The notes: generated by a model not told the origin, from the letters alone. Positions 28,194 to 36,688 are shown, numbered from the stretch's first letter. The stretch is DNA of 64,000 nt from Chromobacterium subtsugae (GCF_001676875.1 NZ_JYKA01000006.1:246220-310219); one strand, 5' to 3'. Program-made: numbers and translations.

Positions 28194-28330
28194 GCGCTGC
28201 TTTTCTCGCCGGCTTGGCCTATGTTCAAAGAGTCCGCGTTTGCCGGCCGGCGCGGGCGCATGGGCGGGTGCGGTTGACCGTGGGGCCGGGCGGGTGCCCG
28301 GCGGAATGGCGAACTGACAGGGAGGGCGGA

Positions 28331-28612
28331 ATGGGATTGGCCTTGAAGACCTTGCTGGCGGAGTTGGAAACTCAGCGCGCCGGGGATCCTGACGCGATGG
28401 CCGAGTTGGAGCTGGTGGCGGTGCGCACCTTGGAAGTGCCGCTGGACATCACCGCTTGCCGCGAGCTGAGAGTCCTGGCGCATGTGTTCAACGGCGATCA
28501 GGCGGAACTGGCCGCTGCGGTGCTGCGCGCGGCGCTGGCGGACATCCAGGAGCATCTGGATGACGATCTCGACCTGCTGGCGGCGCACGCCAGGCGTTGC
28601 ATAGATTCTTGA
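28331..28612 (+). CDS. Hypothetical protein, 93 residues
   Basis: A small acidic, leucine- and alanine-rich helical protein with a good ribosome-binding site (GGGAGGGCGGA) before the ATG. No signal peptide, membrane segment or cysteine motif; two cysteines at CREL and RRCIDS are not in a pattern I know. I do not recognise the family. It lies alone, convergent with the glutathione peroxidase gene; a GGGGCGGCGCCGCCCC palindrome follows. Confidence 0.65.
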   Translation: MGLALKTLLAELETQRAGDPDAMAELELVAVRTLEVPLDITACRELRVLAHVFNGDQAELAAAVLRAALADIQEHLDDDLDLLAAHARRCIDS

Positions 28613-28615
28613 ACG

Positions 28616-28687
28616 GGGCGGCGCCGCCCCATCCCCGCCGTCGCGGCGGGATAGCGAAACCAGGCCGGCGCGAGCCGCCTGGTTTCC
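28616..28687. terminator. Two hairpins between convergent genes
   Basis: A GGGGCGGC/GCCGCCCC palindrome (28616-28631) and a hairpin AAACCAGGC...GCCTGGTTT (28658-28687). They separate the 93-residue gene (+) and the peroxidase gene (-). Neither has a long T run. Confidence 0.5.
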
Positions 28688-28688
28688 G

Positions 28689-29165
28689 TCATTTCAGCAG
28701 CGCCTCTATGTTGGCGGCCAGCTTGTCCGGGCGGGTGAACGGCGCGAAGCGCGCCACCACCCGGCCCTGGCGGTCCACCAGGAATTTGCTGAAGTTCCAG
28801 CGCACCGGCCGGCCCAGCAGGCCGCGCTTCTGCTGTTTCAGATAGGCCCACAGCGGGTGGGCGCCGTCGCCGTTGACCTCCACCTTGTCCGCCATCGTGA
28901 AATCCACGCCGTAGTTCTTCTGGCAGAACGCGCCGATTTGGGCGGCGTCGCCCGGCTCCTGGCGGCCGAACTGGTTGCAGGGAAAGCCGATCACCACCAG
29001 CCCCTGGTCCGCGAAGCGCTGGTGCAGTTGTTCCAGCCCGGCGTACTGCGGCGTGAAGCCGCATTGGCTGGCGGTGTTGACCAGCAGCATGACCTTGCCG
29101 CGATAGCCGGCCAGAGGCTGTTCGACGCCGTCCAGGCGGCGGAAGGAGAAGTCGTATAGGTTCAT
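28689..29165 (-). CDS. Glutathione peroxidase-family thiol peroxidase
   Basis: A 158-residue thioredoxin-fold peroxidase. NTASQCGFTPQY places the peroxidatic cysteine at C35 (cysteine, not selenocysteine); FPCNQFGRQEP and RWNFSKFLVD complete the catalytic tetrad of Cys, Gln, Trp and Asn. The second cysteine in FPC (C63) could resolve the disulfide, and a third lies at C80 (AFCQKNYGV); bacterial relatives usually run on thioredoxin. No signal peptide, so cytoplasmic. With catalase and Fur-linked genes within 7 kb it belongs to the peroxide-defence set. Confidence 0.93.
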   Translation of the reverse strand: MNLYDFSFRRLDGVEQPLAGYRGKVMLLVNTASQCGFTPQYAGLEQLHQRFADQGLVVIGFPCNQFGRQEPGDAAQIGAFCQKNYGVDFTMADKVEVNGDGAHPLWAYLKQQKRGLLGRPVRWNFSKFLVDRQGRVVARFAPFTRPDKLAANIEALLK

Positions 29166-29285
29166 GGCCGGATTGTGCCGCGAAATCGGCGGCTCTGGCG
29201 AGAGAAGACGGGGGCGCGAGGCATAAAAAGGGGGCGCAGCGGCAAGGGGGAACCGCGACGCCCCAAGAAGAAACAGCTTGCTGTG

Positions 29286-29323
29286 CAAAGGGTTGGCACA
29301 ACCGGGATGTCGGCTAACCCTTT
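29286..29323. repeat. Imperfect inverted repeat in the gpx-dcd gap
   Basis: CAAAGGGTTGG and its near complement CTAACCCTTTG are separated by some 15 bases. No T run follows either arm. The rest of the 261-bp gap shows no gene. Confidence 0.4.
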
Positions 29324-29379
29324 GTTTAGCCTAGAACAGATGCCGGAAAATGCGAGCGGCTTTTGCATGCGGCGCAAAC

Positions 29380-29408
29380 AAAAAAGGATGGCCGAGGCCA
29401 TCCTTTTC
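29380..29408 (-). terminator. Terminator of dcd
   Basis: GGATGGCC, loop GA, GGCCATCC, with A runs to the left that become a T run on the minus strand. Confidence 0.75.
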
Positions 29409-29426
29409 CCGTGCGACGAGTCGCGT

Positions 29427-29999
29427 TCAGGGGCGGGGCAGGGTGACGCCCACCTGGCCCTGGTATTTGCCGGCGCGGTCCTTGTACGACACGTCGCAGA
29501 CTTCGTCCGATTCGAAGAACAGCACTTGCGCCACGCCCTCGTTGGCGTAGATCTTGGCCGGCAGCGGCGTGGTGTTGGAAAACTCCAGCGTCACATAGCC
29601 TTCCCATTCCGGTTCGAACGGGGTGACATTGACGATGATGCCGCAGCGCGCGTAGGTGGACTTGCCGAGGCAAACGGTCAGCACGCTGCGCGGAATGCGG
29701 AAGTATTCCACCGTGCGCGCCAGCGCGAAGCTGTTGGGCGGGATGATGCAATAGCCTTTGCCCGACACTTCGACGAAGGAGTTCGGGTCGAAGCTCTTCG
29801 GATCGACGATGGTGCTGTTGATATTGGTGAACACCTTGAATTCGTCGGCGCAGCGGATATCGTAGCCGTAGCTGGAGGTGCCGTAGGAGATCAGCTTCTG
29901 GCCGTCGGCGGCCATTTTCACCTGGTTGGCTTCGAACGGCTCTATCATGCCGTGCTCGTCCGCCATGCGGCGGATCCACTTGTCCGATTTGATGCTCAT
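29427..29999 (-). CDS. dcd: dCTP deaminase
   Basis: Dcd converts dCTP to dUTP for thymidylate synthesis. The 190-residue trimeric enzyme shows the family features [37 protein letters not shown] (serine and arginine of the active site) and [15 protein letters not shown] with the catalytic glutamate. Length is normal for the monofunctional proteobacterial form. Transcribed alone, divergent from feoA. Confidence 0.97.
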   Translation of the reverse strand: MSIKSDKWIRRMADEHGMIEPFEANQVKMAADGQKLISYGTSSYGYDIRCADEFKVFTNINSTIVDPKSFDPNSFVEVSGKGYCIIPPNSFALARTVEYFRIPRSVLTVCLGKSTYARCGIIVNVTPFEPEWEGYVTLEFSNTTPLPAKIYANEGVAQVLFFESDEVCDVSYKDRAGKYQGQVGVTLPRP

Positions 30000-30178
30000 G
30001 GTTTTGGGCCTGTGTGTCGATTTCGCAATGGCTGCGATTTTAACCGCTTAGCGCATCGCCAGGCTATGGAAATGGCAAGGCATTGCCTTTGGCGCGGCGG
30101 CGAGGCGGGCTTGACCAGGGTCAAGCGCGGCGCGGATTGCGACGATTTGCCGCAGGGCGGGCGCGGCGAGGCGGATAT

Positions 30179-30197
30179 ACTAATGCAAATTATTCGC
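30179..30197 (+). promoter_or_regulatory. Weak Fur-box-like site before feoA
   Basis: About 12 of 19 positions match the Fur consensus (core TAATGCAAATTATT), 24-42 bp before the feoA start. Ferrous iron uptake operons are commonly Fur-repressed, which supports but does not prove the call. Confidence 0.45.
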
Positions 30198-30220
30198 GTT
30201 ATTGTCAGGATTCTCAACCC

Positions 30221-30451
30221 ATGCCTTCTCTGGATGTTTTTCCCGCCGGCCAAGCCGGCGTGGTGGCCAGCCTGGATCTGGCCGACGAGGTGTTCCGCCG
30301 CGTGGCGGCCTTCGGCCTGGTGCCGGGCGGCCGCTTCCATCTGCTCAAGGCCGCGCCCTGGGGCGGCCCGCTATTGCTGGAGGTGGGGGCCACCCGCTTC
30401 CTGTTGCGCCGCAGCCTGGCGCGCCGCATCCAGGTGAGGGCCGCGGCATGA
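30221..30451 (+). CDS. feoA: Ferrous iron transport protein A
   Basis: A 76-residue SH3-like protein. GQAGVVASLDLADEVFRRVAAFGL and VPGGRFHLLKAAPWGGPLLLEVGATRFLLRRSLARRI match the FeoA fold, including the PxGGP-like turn. FeoA binds and helps FeoB at the cytoplasmic face. The stop overlaps the feoB start (ATGA), so the two are translationally coupled. A small feoC is not seen. Confidence 0.9.
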   Translation: MPSLDVFPAGQAGVVASLDLADEVFRRVAAFGLVPGGRFHLLKAAPWGGPLLLEVGATRFLLRRSLARRIQVRAAA

Positions 30452-32217
30452 AGCGCTTCGCCCTGATAGGCCTGCCCAATACCGGCAAGTCCACCCTGTT
30501 CAACCGTCTGACTGGCATGTCGCAGCGGGTGGGCAACTGGCCCGGCCTCACCGTGGACCTGATCAGCGCCCGCTTGCTGCTTGGCGGCAAGATGGTGGAG
30601 CTGGTCGACCTGCCCGGCATCAACGACCTGACCGGCTATTCCGACGACGAGGCGGTGGTGCGCGACGTGCTGCTGGCCGCGCCATTCGACGGCGCGGTGC
30701 TGGTGCTCAACGCCAGCCAGCTGGATCGCCAGTTGCCGCTGGCCTTGCAAATGATAGCCAGCGGCCTGCCTTGCCTGCTGGCGTTGAACATGGCCGACGA
30801 GGCCAGGCTGCTGGGGGTGTCCATCGACGCGGACGCGCTGTCCGAGCGGCTGCGGACGCCGGTTGTCCTGATCTCGGCCAAGCGGATGGAAGGCTGGCCC
30901 AGGCTGATGGAGGGGCTGAACCGGCTGGCCTCCCGCGCTGAGCCGGCTGTTCACGCGCAACTGGAGAGCGTGCCGGAATCGCAGCAGGCGATAGACCTGG
31001 CCCGCCGCCAGCTGGACGGCTGCTGGCGGCTGCCGCCGGTGCTGCCGACGCTGCTGACGGAAAAGGTCGACCGCTGGCTGCTGCACCCGTGGCTGGGCCT
31101 GCCCTTGTTTTTCGCCTTCATGGCGCTGCTGTTCAATCTCACTTACCAGATCGGCACGCCGCTGCAGGACGCGGTCGGCGGCGGCCTGGACTGGGTCAAG
31201 GACCACGCGCTGGCGCCGGCGCTTTCTTCCGTGCCGGCCATTCTGCAGAGCCTGTTGCTGGACGGCGTGTGGCAGGGGGTGGCCACGGTGCTGACTTTCG
31301 CGCCCATTCTGTTCGTGTTCTTCGTGCTGATGGCGATGGTGGAGGATAGCGGCTATCTGGCGCGCGCGGCATTCCTGACCGACGCGATGATGGCCAGGCT
31401 GGGGCTGGACGGCCGCGGCTTCGTGATGCAGCTGATGGGCTTCGGCTGTAATGTGCCGGCCATCCTGGGCACCCGGGTCATGCGCGAGCGCAAGCAGCGG
31501 CTGCTGACCATGCTGGTGATCCCGTTTTCCTTGTGCTCGGCGCGGCTGCAGGTAGTGGTGTTCTTCGCCGGCATCCTGTTCAGCAAAAGCCAGGCGCCAT
31601 GGGTGGTGTCCAGCCTGTATCTGATGACTTTCGTCGCCGCCATCGTCACCGCCTGGGTGTTCAAGCATCGCTATCGCGGCGACGAGGCTTTCTTGCTGGA
31701 GGTGCCGCCGTACCGGTTGCCCGGCGCGCGCCACATGCTGGCGCGGGCGACGGGCGAGGTCAGCGCCTTTTTGCGCCTGGCCTCCACTTTCATCCTGGCC
31801 GGCGTGGTGATGGTGTGGCTGCTGACCCACATTCCGGCCGGCGGCGGCAAGACGCTGGCCTATGCGCTGGGCGAGGCGATGTCGCCGCTGCTGGACCCGA
31901 TAGGCATCCGCGCCGAGCTGGCGGTGGCGCTGCTGTTCGGCTTCATCGCCAAGGAGATCCTGCTGGGCAGCCTGGCGGTGATCTACGGCGTGTCGGAGGC
32001 TGGCCTGGGCGGGGCGCTGGTCCAGCATCTGGACTGGGCGTCGGCGATGAGCTTCCTGATCTTCACGCTGGTGTACGTGCCCTGCCTGTCCACGGTGGCG
32101 GCGATGCAGCGCGAATCCAAGAGCTGGGGCTTCGCCGCGATGTCGGCCGGCTGGTCGGTGCTGTTGGCCTGGCTGCTGTCGTTCGCCTTCTACCAGGGGG
32201 TGCATCTGGCGCGCTGA
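30448..32217 (+). CDS. feoB: Ferrous iron transporter FeoB
   Basis: A 589-residue inner-membrane iron transporter. The N-terminal G domain has GLPNTGKST (8-16), DLPG near 53-56 and NMAD as the G4 motif. The C-terminal half has eight or so membrane segments with conserved GFGCNVPAILGTR and a second gate with ELAVALLFGFIAKEILLG. It is about 180 residues shorter than E. coli FeoB, mainly because the linker and C-terminal region are short; such compact forms are common. Overlaps feoA by four bases; bfr follows after 46 bp. Confidence 0.94.
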   Translation: MKRFALIGLPNTGKSTLFNRLTGMSQRVGNWPGLTVDLISARLLLGGKMVELVDLPGINDLTGYSDDEAVVRDVLLAAPFDGAVLVLNASQLDRQLPLALQMIASGLPCLLALNMADEARLLGVSIDADALSERLRTPVVLISAKRMEGWPRLMEGLNRLASRAEPAVHAQLESVPESQQAIDLARRQLDGCWRLPPVLPTLLTEKVDRWLLHPWLGLPLFFAFMALLFNLTYQIGTPLQDAVGGGLDWVKDHALAPALSSVPAILQSLLLDGVWQGVATVLTFAPILFVFFVLMAMVEDSGYLARAAFLTDAMMARLGLDGRGFVMQLMGFGCNVPAILGTRVMRERKQRLLTMLVIPFSLCSARLQVVVFFAGILFSKSQAPWVVSSLYLMTFVAAIVTAWVFKHRYRGDEAFLLEVPPYRLPGARHMLARATGEVSAFLRLASTFILAGVVMVWLLTHIPAGGGKTLAYALGEAMSPLLDPIGIRAELAVALLFGFIAKEILLGSLAVIYGVSEAGLGGALVQHLDWASAMSFLIFTLVYVPCLSTVAAMQRESKSWGFAAMSAGWSVLLAWLLSFAFYQGVHLAR

Positions 32218-32263
32218 GCGCCTAGAATGACGGCTTGAGTCACCAGAACAACAAGGTAACAAT

Positions 32264-32731
32264 ATGCAAGGCGATCCCAAGACCATAGCGCTGCTCAACG
32301 ACCTGCTGGCCGAAGAGCTGTCCGCCGCCGACCAGTATTTCATCCATGCCGAGATGTACAAGGACATGGGGCTGAACAAGCTGTTCGAACGCATCGACCA
32401 TGAGCGCGAGGACGAACTGGAGCATGCCCGCGCGCTGATCGCCCGCACCCTGTTCCTGCAAGGCAAGCCCAATGTGGCGCGCCGCGTGCCGATCCAGGTG
32501 GGCGAAGACGTGCCGACGATGCTGAAGGCCGATCTGGAGGTGGAATACCGCGTCGGCGCCTTGCTGAAGGAAGTGGTCGCCCATTGCGAGAGCGTGCGCG
32601 ACTACGTCACCCGCGACGCGCTGATGGTGCTGCTGGAGGAAACCGAGAACGATCACGCCCACTGGCTGGAGCAGCAGCTGAAGCTGATCGAGATGACCGG
32701 CCTGGCGAATTACCAGCAGGCGCAGATGTAA
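32264..32731 (+). CDS. bfr: Bacterioferritin, non-haem-ligand type
   Basis: A 155-residue four-helix iron-storage protein starting MQGDPKTIALLNDLLAEELS. The ferroxidase residues are all present: E18, E51, H54, E94 and, one position shifted, E128 and H131. The haem ligand Met52 of E. coli bacterioferritin is leucine here (DELEHARAL). In Neisseria and Pseudomonas a subunit without this methionine pairs with a second, haem-binding subunit; a partner gene would be elsewhere. Located straight after feoAB, so iron is imported and stored by neighbouring genes. Confidence 0.93.
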   Translation: MQGDPKTIALLNDLLAEELSAADQYFIHAEMYKDMGLNKLFERIDHEREDELEHARALIARTLFLQGKPNVARRVPIQVGEDVPTMLKADLEVEYRVGALLKEVVAHCESVRDYVTRDALMVLLEETENDHAHWLEQQLKLIEMTGLANYQQAQM

Positions 32732-32751
32732 GCGTTCGCCGCCATCGACCA

Positions 32752-32779
32752 CATGCCCGGCCAAGCCGGGCATTTTCTT
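32752..32779 (+). terminator. Terminator of bfr
   Basis: ATGCCCGGC, loop CAA, GCCGGGCAT, then TTTCTTT. Confidence 0.75.
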
Positions 32780-32871
32780 TGCCGCGCGCGCAGGTCTTGA
32801 CCGCGCTCAGCGCCGCGGCCGGCGTTTTTCCGCACAATCCAGGGCATTCCATTCTCAATTGAAAGATCCCG

Positions 32872-33822
32872 ATGTCCGACGACCATGCGGTAGACCTGTC
32901 CGTCACCTGGCTGGGCCGCGCCATGCCCGGCTGCCTGTACAACGCCTCCGGCGTCTGGTGCCGCGAGGAGGACGAGTTGGCGGCGCTGCGCGCTTCCGCC
33001 GCCGCCGCGCTGATCACCAAGAGCGCGACGCTGGCGCCGCGCGACGGCAACCCCGAGCCGCGCTACCATCCGACGCCGCTGGGCAGCATCAATTCGATGG
33101 GCTTGCCCAATCGCGGCTTCGACTATTACCTGGATTTCGCCCGGCGCTATGGCGACGGCGGCGGCAAGCCGCTGTTCCTGTCCTTGTCCGGTCTGACGCT
33201 GGACGACAACTGCGCGATGTTGCGCCGTTTGGCGGAGGCAGGCCTGCCGGCGCTGCCGGAGATCAATCTGTCCTGCCCCAATGTGCCGGGCAAGCCGCAA
33301 CTGGGCTACGACTTCGGGGCGACGGCCGAAGCGCTGGACGCGTTCGACGCCGCTTATCCCGGACTGTACGGCGTCAAGCTGCCGCCTTACTTCGATCCCG
33401 CCCATTTCGCCGCGATGGCGGAGATATTGAACCGCCACCGGCGGCTGGCCTTCGTCACCTGCATCAATTCAATCGGCAACGGCCTGGTGGTGGATGTCGA
33501 CAGCGAAGCGGTGGTGATCAAGCCCAAGGATGGCCTGGGCGGACTGGGCGGCGATTACGTGCTGCCGACCGCGCTGGCCAATGTGCGCGAGTTTTACCGG
33601 CTGCTGCCGGGCAAGGACGTGGTCGGCTGCGGCGGGGTGAAAAGCGGCCGCGAAGCTTTCATGCACATCCTGGCCGGCGCGCGCGCGGTGCAGGTGGGCA
33701 CTTGCCTGCACCAGGAAGGGCCGGGCGCTTTCGCCCGCATCGCCGCCGAGCTGGCGGCGCTGATGCGGGCCAAGGGCTACCGCCGCCTCGATGACTTCCG
33801 CGGCAGGCTGCGCACCTTGTAG
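32872..33822 (+). CDS. Dihydroorotate dehydrogenase, class 1A-like
   Basis: A 316-residue TIM-barrel flavoprotein. The active-site base is a cysteine, C135 in NLSCPNVPGKPQLGYD, and further class 1A hallmarks are KSATLAPRDGNPEPRY, NSMGLPN and the substrate loop NSIGNGLVVD. Class 1A enzymes are soluble and use fumarate; most proteobacteria use the membrane-bound class 2 PyrD. There is no membrane-targeting N-terminus. Whether this is the only DHODH of the organism cannot be seen. The gene is single, convergent with the dioxygenase gene. Confidence 0.9.
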   Translation: MSDDHAVDLSVTWLGRAMPGCLYNASGVWCREEDELAALRASAAAALITKSATLAPRDGNPEPRYHPTPLGSINSMGLPNRGFDYYLDFARRYGDGGGKPLFLSLSGLTLDDNCAMLRRLAEAGLPALPEINLSCPNVPGKPQLGYDFGATAEALDAFDAAYPGLYGVKLPPYFDPAHFAAMAEILNRHRRLAFVTCINSIGNGLVVDVDSEAVVIKPKDGLGGLGGDYVLPTALANVREFYRLLPGKDVVGCGGVKSGREAFMHILAGARAVQVGTCLHQEGPGAFARIAAELAALMRAKGYRRLDDFRGRLRTL

Positions 33823-33833
33823 GGGCGGTTCGC

Positions 33834-34613
33834 TCAATCGAAGCGCCAGCACGCCATCGACAGCGAACCCATCCGCCAGTCGTCGTGCAGCTTGACCGGC
33901 GCCGCTTCGTCGTTCGATGCGCCCAGCGCCACCAGCAGCGGCTGGAAGTGTTCGTCGCTGGGATGGTTTTCGTTCGGATAGGGCGCGCGCTGTTGCCAGT
34001 GGATGATGTCGTCGCGGCGGTTGTCCTGCAGCGCCTGGTCCATCCAGTCGGCGAAGCCCGCCGCCCAAGGCGCGCGCTCGCTGCCTTCCGGGCTCAGCTC
34101 CCACAGATTATGGGTGTAGCTGCCGCTGCCTATCACCAGCACGTTGTCGTCGCGCAGCGGGCGCAAGGCCTGGCCCAGCGCGTAGTGCTCGGCGGTGCCG
34201 GCCTGGTGGTGCAGCGAGATCATCACCAGCGGGATGTCGGCCTGGGGGAACATCAGCAGCAGCGGCGTCCACATGCCGTGGTCCAGCGGCCGCTCGGCGG
34301 TGGCGGCCACCGGCAGGCCGGCTTGGTCCAGCAGGCCGACCACGCGTTCGGCCAGCGCCGCGTCGGTGGCGGCGGGGTAGCGCAGCGTGCGCAGCACCGG
34401 CGGGAAGCCGCCGAAGTCGTACATCGTATCGGGCCTGGGCTGCAGATTGACGGTGAGCGCGCGGTCCTCCCAGTGGGCGGATACGATGACGATGGCGCGC
34501 GGTCGCGGCCAGTCGCGGCCCAGTTGCTCCAGGAAGTGGCGGGTGGGGCTGTCTTCTATCGGCAGCGTCGGCGCGCCGTGGGAAATGAACAGCGAGGGTT
34601 GTCGGGTAGTCAT
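33834..34613 (-). CDS. DODA-type extradiol dioxygenase (YgiD-like)
   Basis: A 259-residue metal-dependent protein of the LigB/DODA superfamily. SLFISHGAPTLPI carries the first metal histidine; IVIVSAHWED the second; GSGSYTHNLW and the late NENHPSDEHFQPLL a further conserved block. Relatives such as E. coli YgiD open the ring of catechols, for example DOPA, in vitro; the natural substrate is unsettled. The start at 34613 is preceded by AGG at about twelve bases. Neighbours give no pathway clue. Confidence 0.9.
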   Translation of the reverse strand: MTTRQPSLFISHGAPTLPIEDSPTRHFLEQLGRDWPRPRAIVIVSAHWEDRALTVNLQPRPDTMYDFGGFPPVLRTLRYPAATDAALAERVVGLLDQAGLPVAATAERPLDHGMWTPLLLMFPQADIPLVMISLHHQAGTAEHYALGQALRPLRDDNVLVIGSGSYTHNLWELSPEGSERAPWAAGFADWMDQALQDNRRDDIIHWQQRAPYPNENHPSDEHFQPLLVALGASNDEAAPVKLHDDWRMGSLSMACWRFD

Positions 34614-34721
34614 GATCTGTTGCCTGCAATGAGGGTATGGCAACAGCTTACGCCGGCATGGCGGTTAAAAAAATGCTGGTTTTCTCACTTAATTGTTTAC
34701 TTTGGTTCAATAAATATCGGC

Positions 34722-34898
34722 TCAACGCGCGGCCGATGCCGCCACGGGGCGCGGCGCGGGCGCTACGCCGTGTTGCAGCCACAGCAGGCAGCCGGCGCAG
34801 AAGATGGCCAGACCCAGCCAACGCCGCCAGCGGCGGCGCGGCGAGGGGGCGGTTTTGCCCGCCTTGTGGCGGGAAGGGAAGGGGCTGACGGTTTGCAT
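34722..34898 (-). CDS. Possible Fur-controlled small membrane protein
   Basis: A 58-codon frame beginning MQTVSPFPSRHKAGK, then a basic stretch RRRWRR, one hydrophobic segment WLGLAIFCAGCLLWLQHGV and a short alanine-rich tail. GAGAG lies six to eight bases before the ATG. A perfect Fur-type palindrome and a plausible promoter sit just upstream, which is the main reason to believe it. I do not recognise the protein; it is not HemP. With a basic N-terminus and a single helix it would sit in the inner membrane. Confidence 0.5.
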   Translation of the reverse strand: MQTVSPFPSRHKAGKTAPSPRRRWRRWLGLAIFCAGCLLWLQHGVAPAPRPVAASAAR

Positions 34899-34930
34899 GG
34901 TGGCTCTCACGTGAATGGCTTTCCATAATA

Positions 34931-34947
34931 ATGATAATGATTATCAT
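34931..34947 (-). promoter_or_regulatory. Fur box
   Basis: ATGATAATGATTATCAT, a perfect 8-1-8 palindrome matching the Fur consensus. On the minus strand it lies between a possible -35 (TTGATT, at 34951-34956) and a -10 (CATTAT or ATTATT), so bound Fur would block the promoter of the 58-codon frame. Confidence 0.8.
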
Positions 34948-34965
34948 TTAAATCAAGAGAGAAGA

Positions 34966-34995
34966 AAAAGCCGGCGGAGCTTTCGCCCGGCCGGC
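34966..34995 (-). terminator. Terminator of the catalase gene
   Basis: GCCGGGC, loop with GAAA, then GCTCCGCCGGC pairing imperfectly, followed on the minus strand by TTTTTC, shortly after the catalase stop. Confidence 0.65.
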
Positions 34996-35009
34996 CATTC
35001 AGCTCTGCG

Positions 35010-36455
35010 TCAGATCTTCAGGCCCAGCGCCTTGGCCACGCCGGCGCCGTAGGCGGGATCGGCCTTGGCGCAGTTGGCGATGTGGCGGCGCTGGATCGCC
35101 TCGTCGACGCCGCCCATCGCGCGGGCGGTGTTGTCGAACAGCACTTGTTGCTGGGCCGGCGTCATCAGCCGGAACAGCGCGCCGGGCTGGCTGTAGTAAT
35201 CGTCGTCGTCGGCGCGGAAGTCGTAGTGGTAGGCGTTGCCTTGCAGCGCCAGCGGCGGCTCGTCGAACGCCGGCTGCTGCTGCCACTTGCCCTGGCTGTT
35301 GGGTTCGTAGCCGATGGTGGCGCCGGCATTGCTGTCCACCCGCATCGCGCCGTCGCGGTGATAGCTGTTGTGGAAGGGGCAGCGCGGCGCGTTGACCGGG
35401 ATCAGGTGGTGATTGACGCCCAGCCGGTAGCGCTCGGCGTCGCCGTAGGCGAACAAGCGGCCTTGCAGCATGCGGTCGGGCGAGAAGCTGATGCCCGGCA
35501 CCACGTTGGCCGGGTTGAACGCCGCTTGCTCCACCTCGGCGAAGTAGTTCTGCGGATTGCGGTTCAGCTCCAGCACGCCCACTTCGATCAGCGGATAGGC
35601 CTTGTGCGACCACACCTTGGTCAGGTCGAAGGGGTTGAAGGGACAAGCGTCGGCCTGGGCTTCGGTCATCACCTGGATGTACAGGGTCCAGCGCGGGAAA
35701 TCGCCGCGCTCTATGCTTTCCAGCAGATCGCGCTGCGCGCTTTCGCGATCGCGGCCCACCAGCGCCTCGGCCTCGGCGTCGCTGAGGTTCTGGATGCCTT
35801 GCTGGGTGTGGAAGTGGAACTTCACCCAGTGGCGCTCGCCCTTGGCGCTGATCAGGCTGAAGGTGTGGCTGCCGAAGCCGTGCATGTGGCGGTAGCTGGC
35901 CGGGATGCCGCGGTCGCTCATCACGATGGTGACCTGGTGCAGCGCCTCCGGCAACAGGGTCCAGAAGTCCCAGTTGGCGTTGGCGTCGCGCATATTGGTG
36001 TACGGATTGCGCTTCACCGCGCGGTTGAGGTCGGGGAATTTCAGCGGGTCGCGCAGGAAGAATACCGGCGTGTTGTTGCCCACCAGGTCCCAGTTGCCTT
36101 CCTCGGTGTAGAACTTGACGGCGAAGCCGCGGATGTCGCGTTCGGCGTCGGCCGCGCCGCGCTCGCCTGCCACGGTGGAGAAGCGCAGGAACAGGTCGGT
36201 CTGCTTGCCGATGTCGGAAAACAGCGCGGCGCGGGTGTAGCGGCTGATGTCATGGGTGACGGTGAAAGTGCCGAAGGCGCCGGATCCCTTGGCGTGCATC
36301 CGCCGCTCAGGAATCACTTCGCGGTCGAAGTGGGCCAGTTTCTCCAGGTACCAGACATCCTGCAGCAGCATCGGACCGCGCGGGCCGGCAGTCTGCACGT
36401 TCTGGTTGTCGACGACCGGCGCGCCGGCGGCGGTGGTGAGGTTGTGCTTGCTCAT
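35010..36455 (-). CDS. katA: Monofunctional haem catalase (small-subunit type)
   Basis: A 481-residue catalase. The distal haem pocket residues are H54 ([12 protein letters not shown]) and N127 ([11 protein letters not shown]); the proximal tyrosine lies in [14 protein letters not shown]. Length and the absence of a C-terminal flavodoxin domain place it with small-subunit (clade 3) catalases, which usually carry NADPH. AAGGAGAAAG precedes the start. Upstream are an OxyR-like site and a 20-codon frame, so induction by peroxide is likely. The symbol katA is by general convention. Confidence 0.96.
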   Translation of the reverse strand: MSKHNLTTAAGAPVVDNQNVQTAGPRGPMLLQDVWYLEKLAHFDREVIPERRMHAKGSGAFGTFTVTHDISRYTRAALFSDIGKQTDLFLRFSTVAGERGAADAERDIRGFAVKFYTEEGNWDLVGNNTPVFFLRDPLKFPDLNRAVKRNPYTNMRDANANWDFWTLLPEALHQVTIVMSDRGIPASYRHMHGFGSHTFSLISAKGERHWVKFHFHTQQGIQNLSDAEAEALVGRDRESAQRDLLESIERGDFPRWTLYIQVMTEAQADACPFNPFDLTKVWSHKAYPLIEVGVLELNRNPQNYFAEVEQAAFNPANVVPGISFSPDRMLQGRLFAYGDAERYRLGVNHHLIPVNAPRCPFHNSYHRDGAMRVDSNAGATIGYEPNSQGKWQQQPAFDEPPLALQGNAYHYDFRADDDDYYSQPGALFRLMTPAQQQVLFDNTARAMGGVDEAIQRRHIANCAKADPAYGAGVAKALGLKI

Positions 36456-36495
36456 CCTGCTTTCTCCTTGAGTGGGCGAATCTACGGAAGGGAAC

Positions 36496-36558
36496 TCATT
36501 GCAGCCAGGCGAAGCCGGACCACATTTCCAGCAAGGCGTTGCGCCAACTTTGCTTCAT
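36496..36558 (-). CDS. Possible 20-residue peptide upstream of catalase
   Basis: A short frame [20 protein letters not shown] ends 40 bp before the catalase start. GGGAG sits about seven bases before its ATG, as good a ribosome-binding site as for most genes here. It lies between the OxyR-like site and katA, so it would be on the same mRNA. Three tryptophans in 20 residues are unusual. I do not recognise it; it may be a leader peptide, a small membrane-surface peptide, or chance. Confidence 0.45.
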   Translation of the reverse strand: MKQSWRNALLEMWSGFAWLQ

Positions 36559-36614
36559 GACACGCTCCCGATAGTGGATGGCTGCAGTATCCGCAAGTTT
36601 CATAGCTTTGTTAA

Positions 36615-36651
36615 ATTAATTGTTTCTGTTTGATAGTTAGATTTAAGCTAT
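36615..36651 (-). promoter_or_regulatory. OxyR-like binding site upstream of katA
   Basis: Read on the minus strand: ATAG-N7-CTAA-N7-ACAG-N7-TAAT, the exact 37-bp spacing of the OxyR motif ATAG-N7-CTAT-N7-ATAG-N7-CTAT. The first half also has the internal T and A (ATAGCTTAAATCTAA); the second half is weaker. Confidence 0.6.
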
Positions 36652-36688
36652 GGCCGGCTTTTGTTCAATCTCGCGCCGACGCCGGACG

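Noticed and set aside
29286..29323. Small RNA or terminator at the gpx-dcd inverted repeat
   Set aside because: No promoter or T run could be matched; kept only as a repeat.
34648..34947. 99-codon reverse frame starting in the Fur box
   Set aside because: It begins inside the operator palindrome and has no protein-like features; the 58-codon frame is better.
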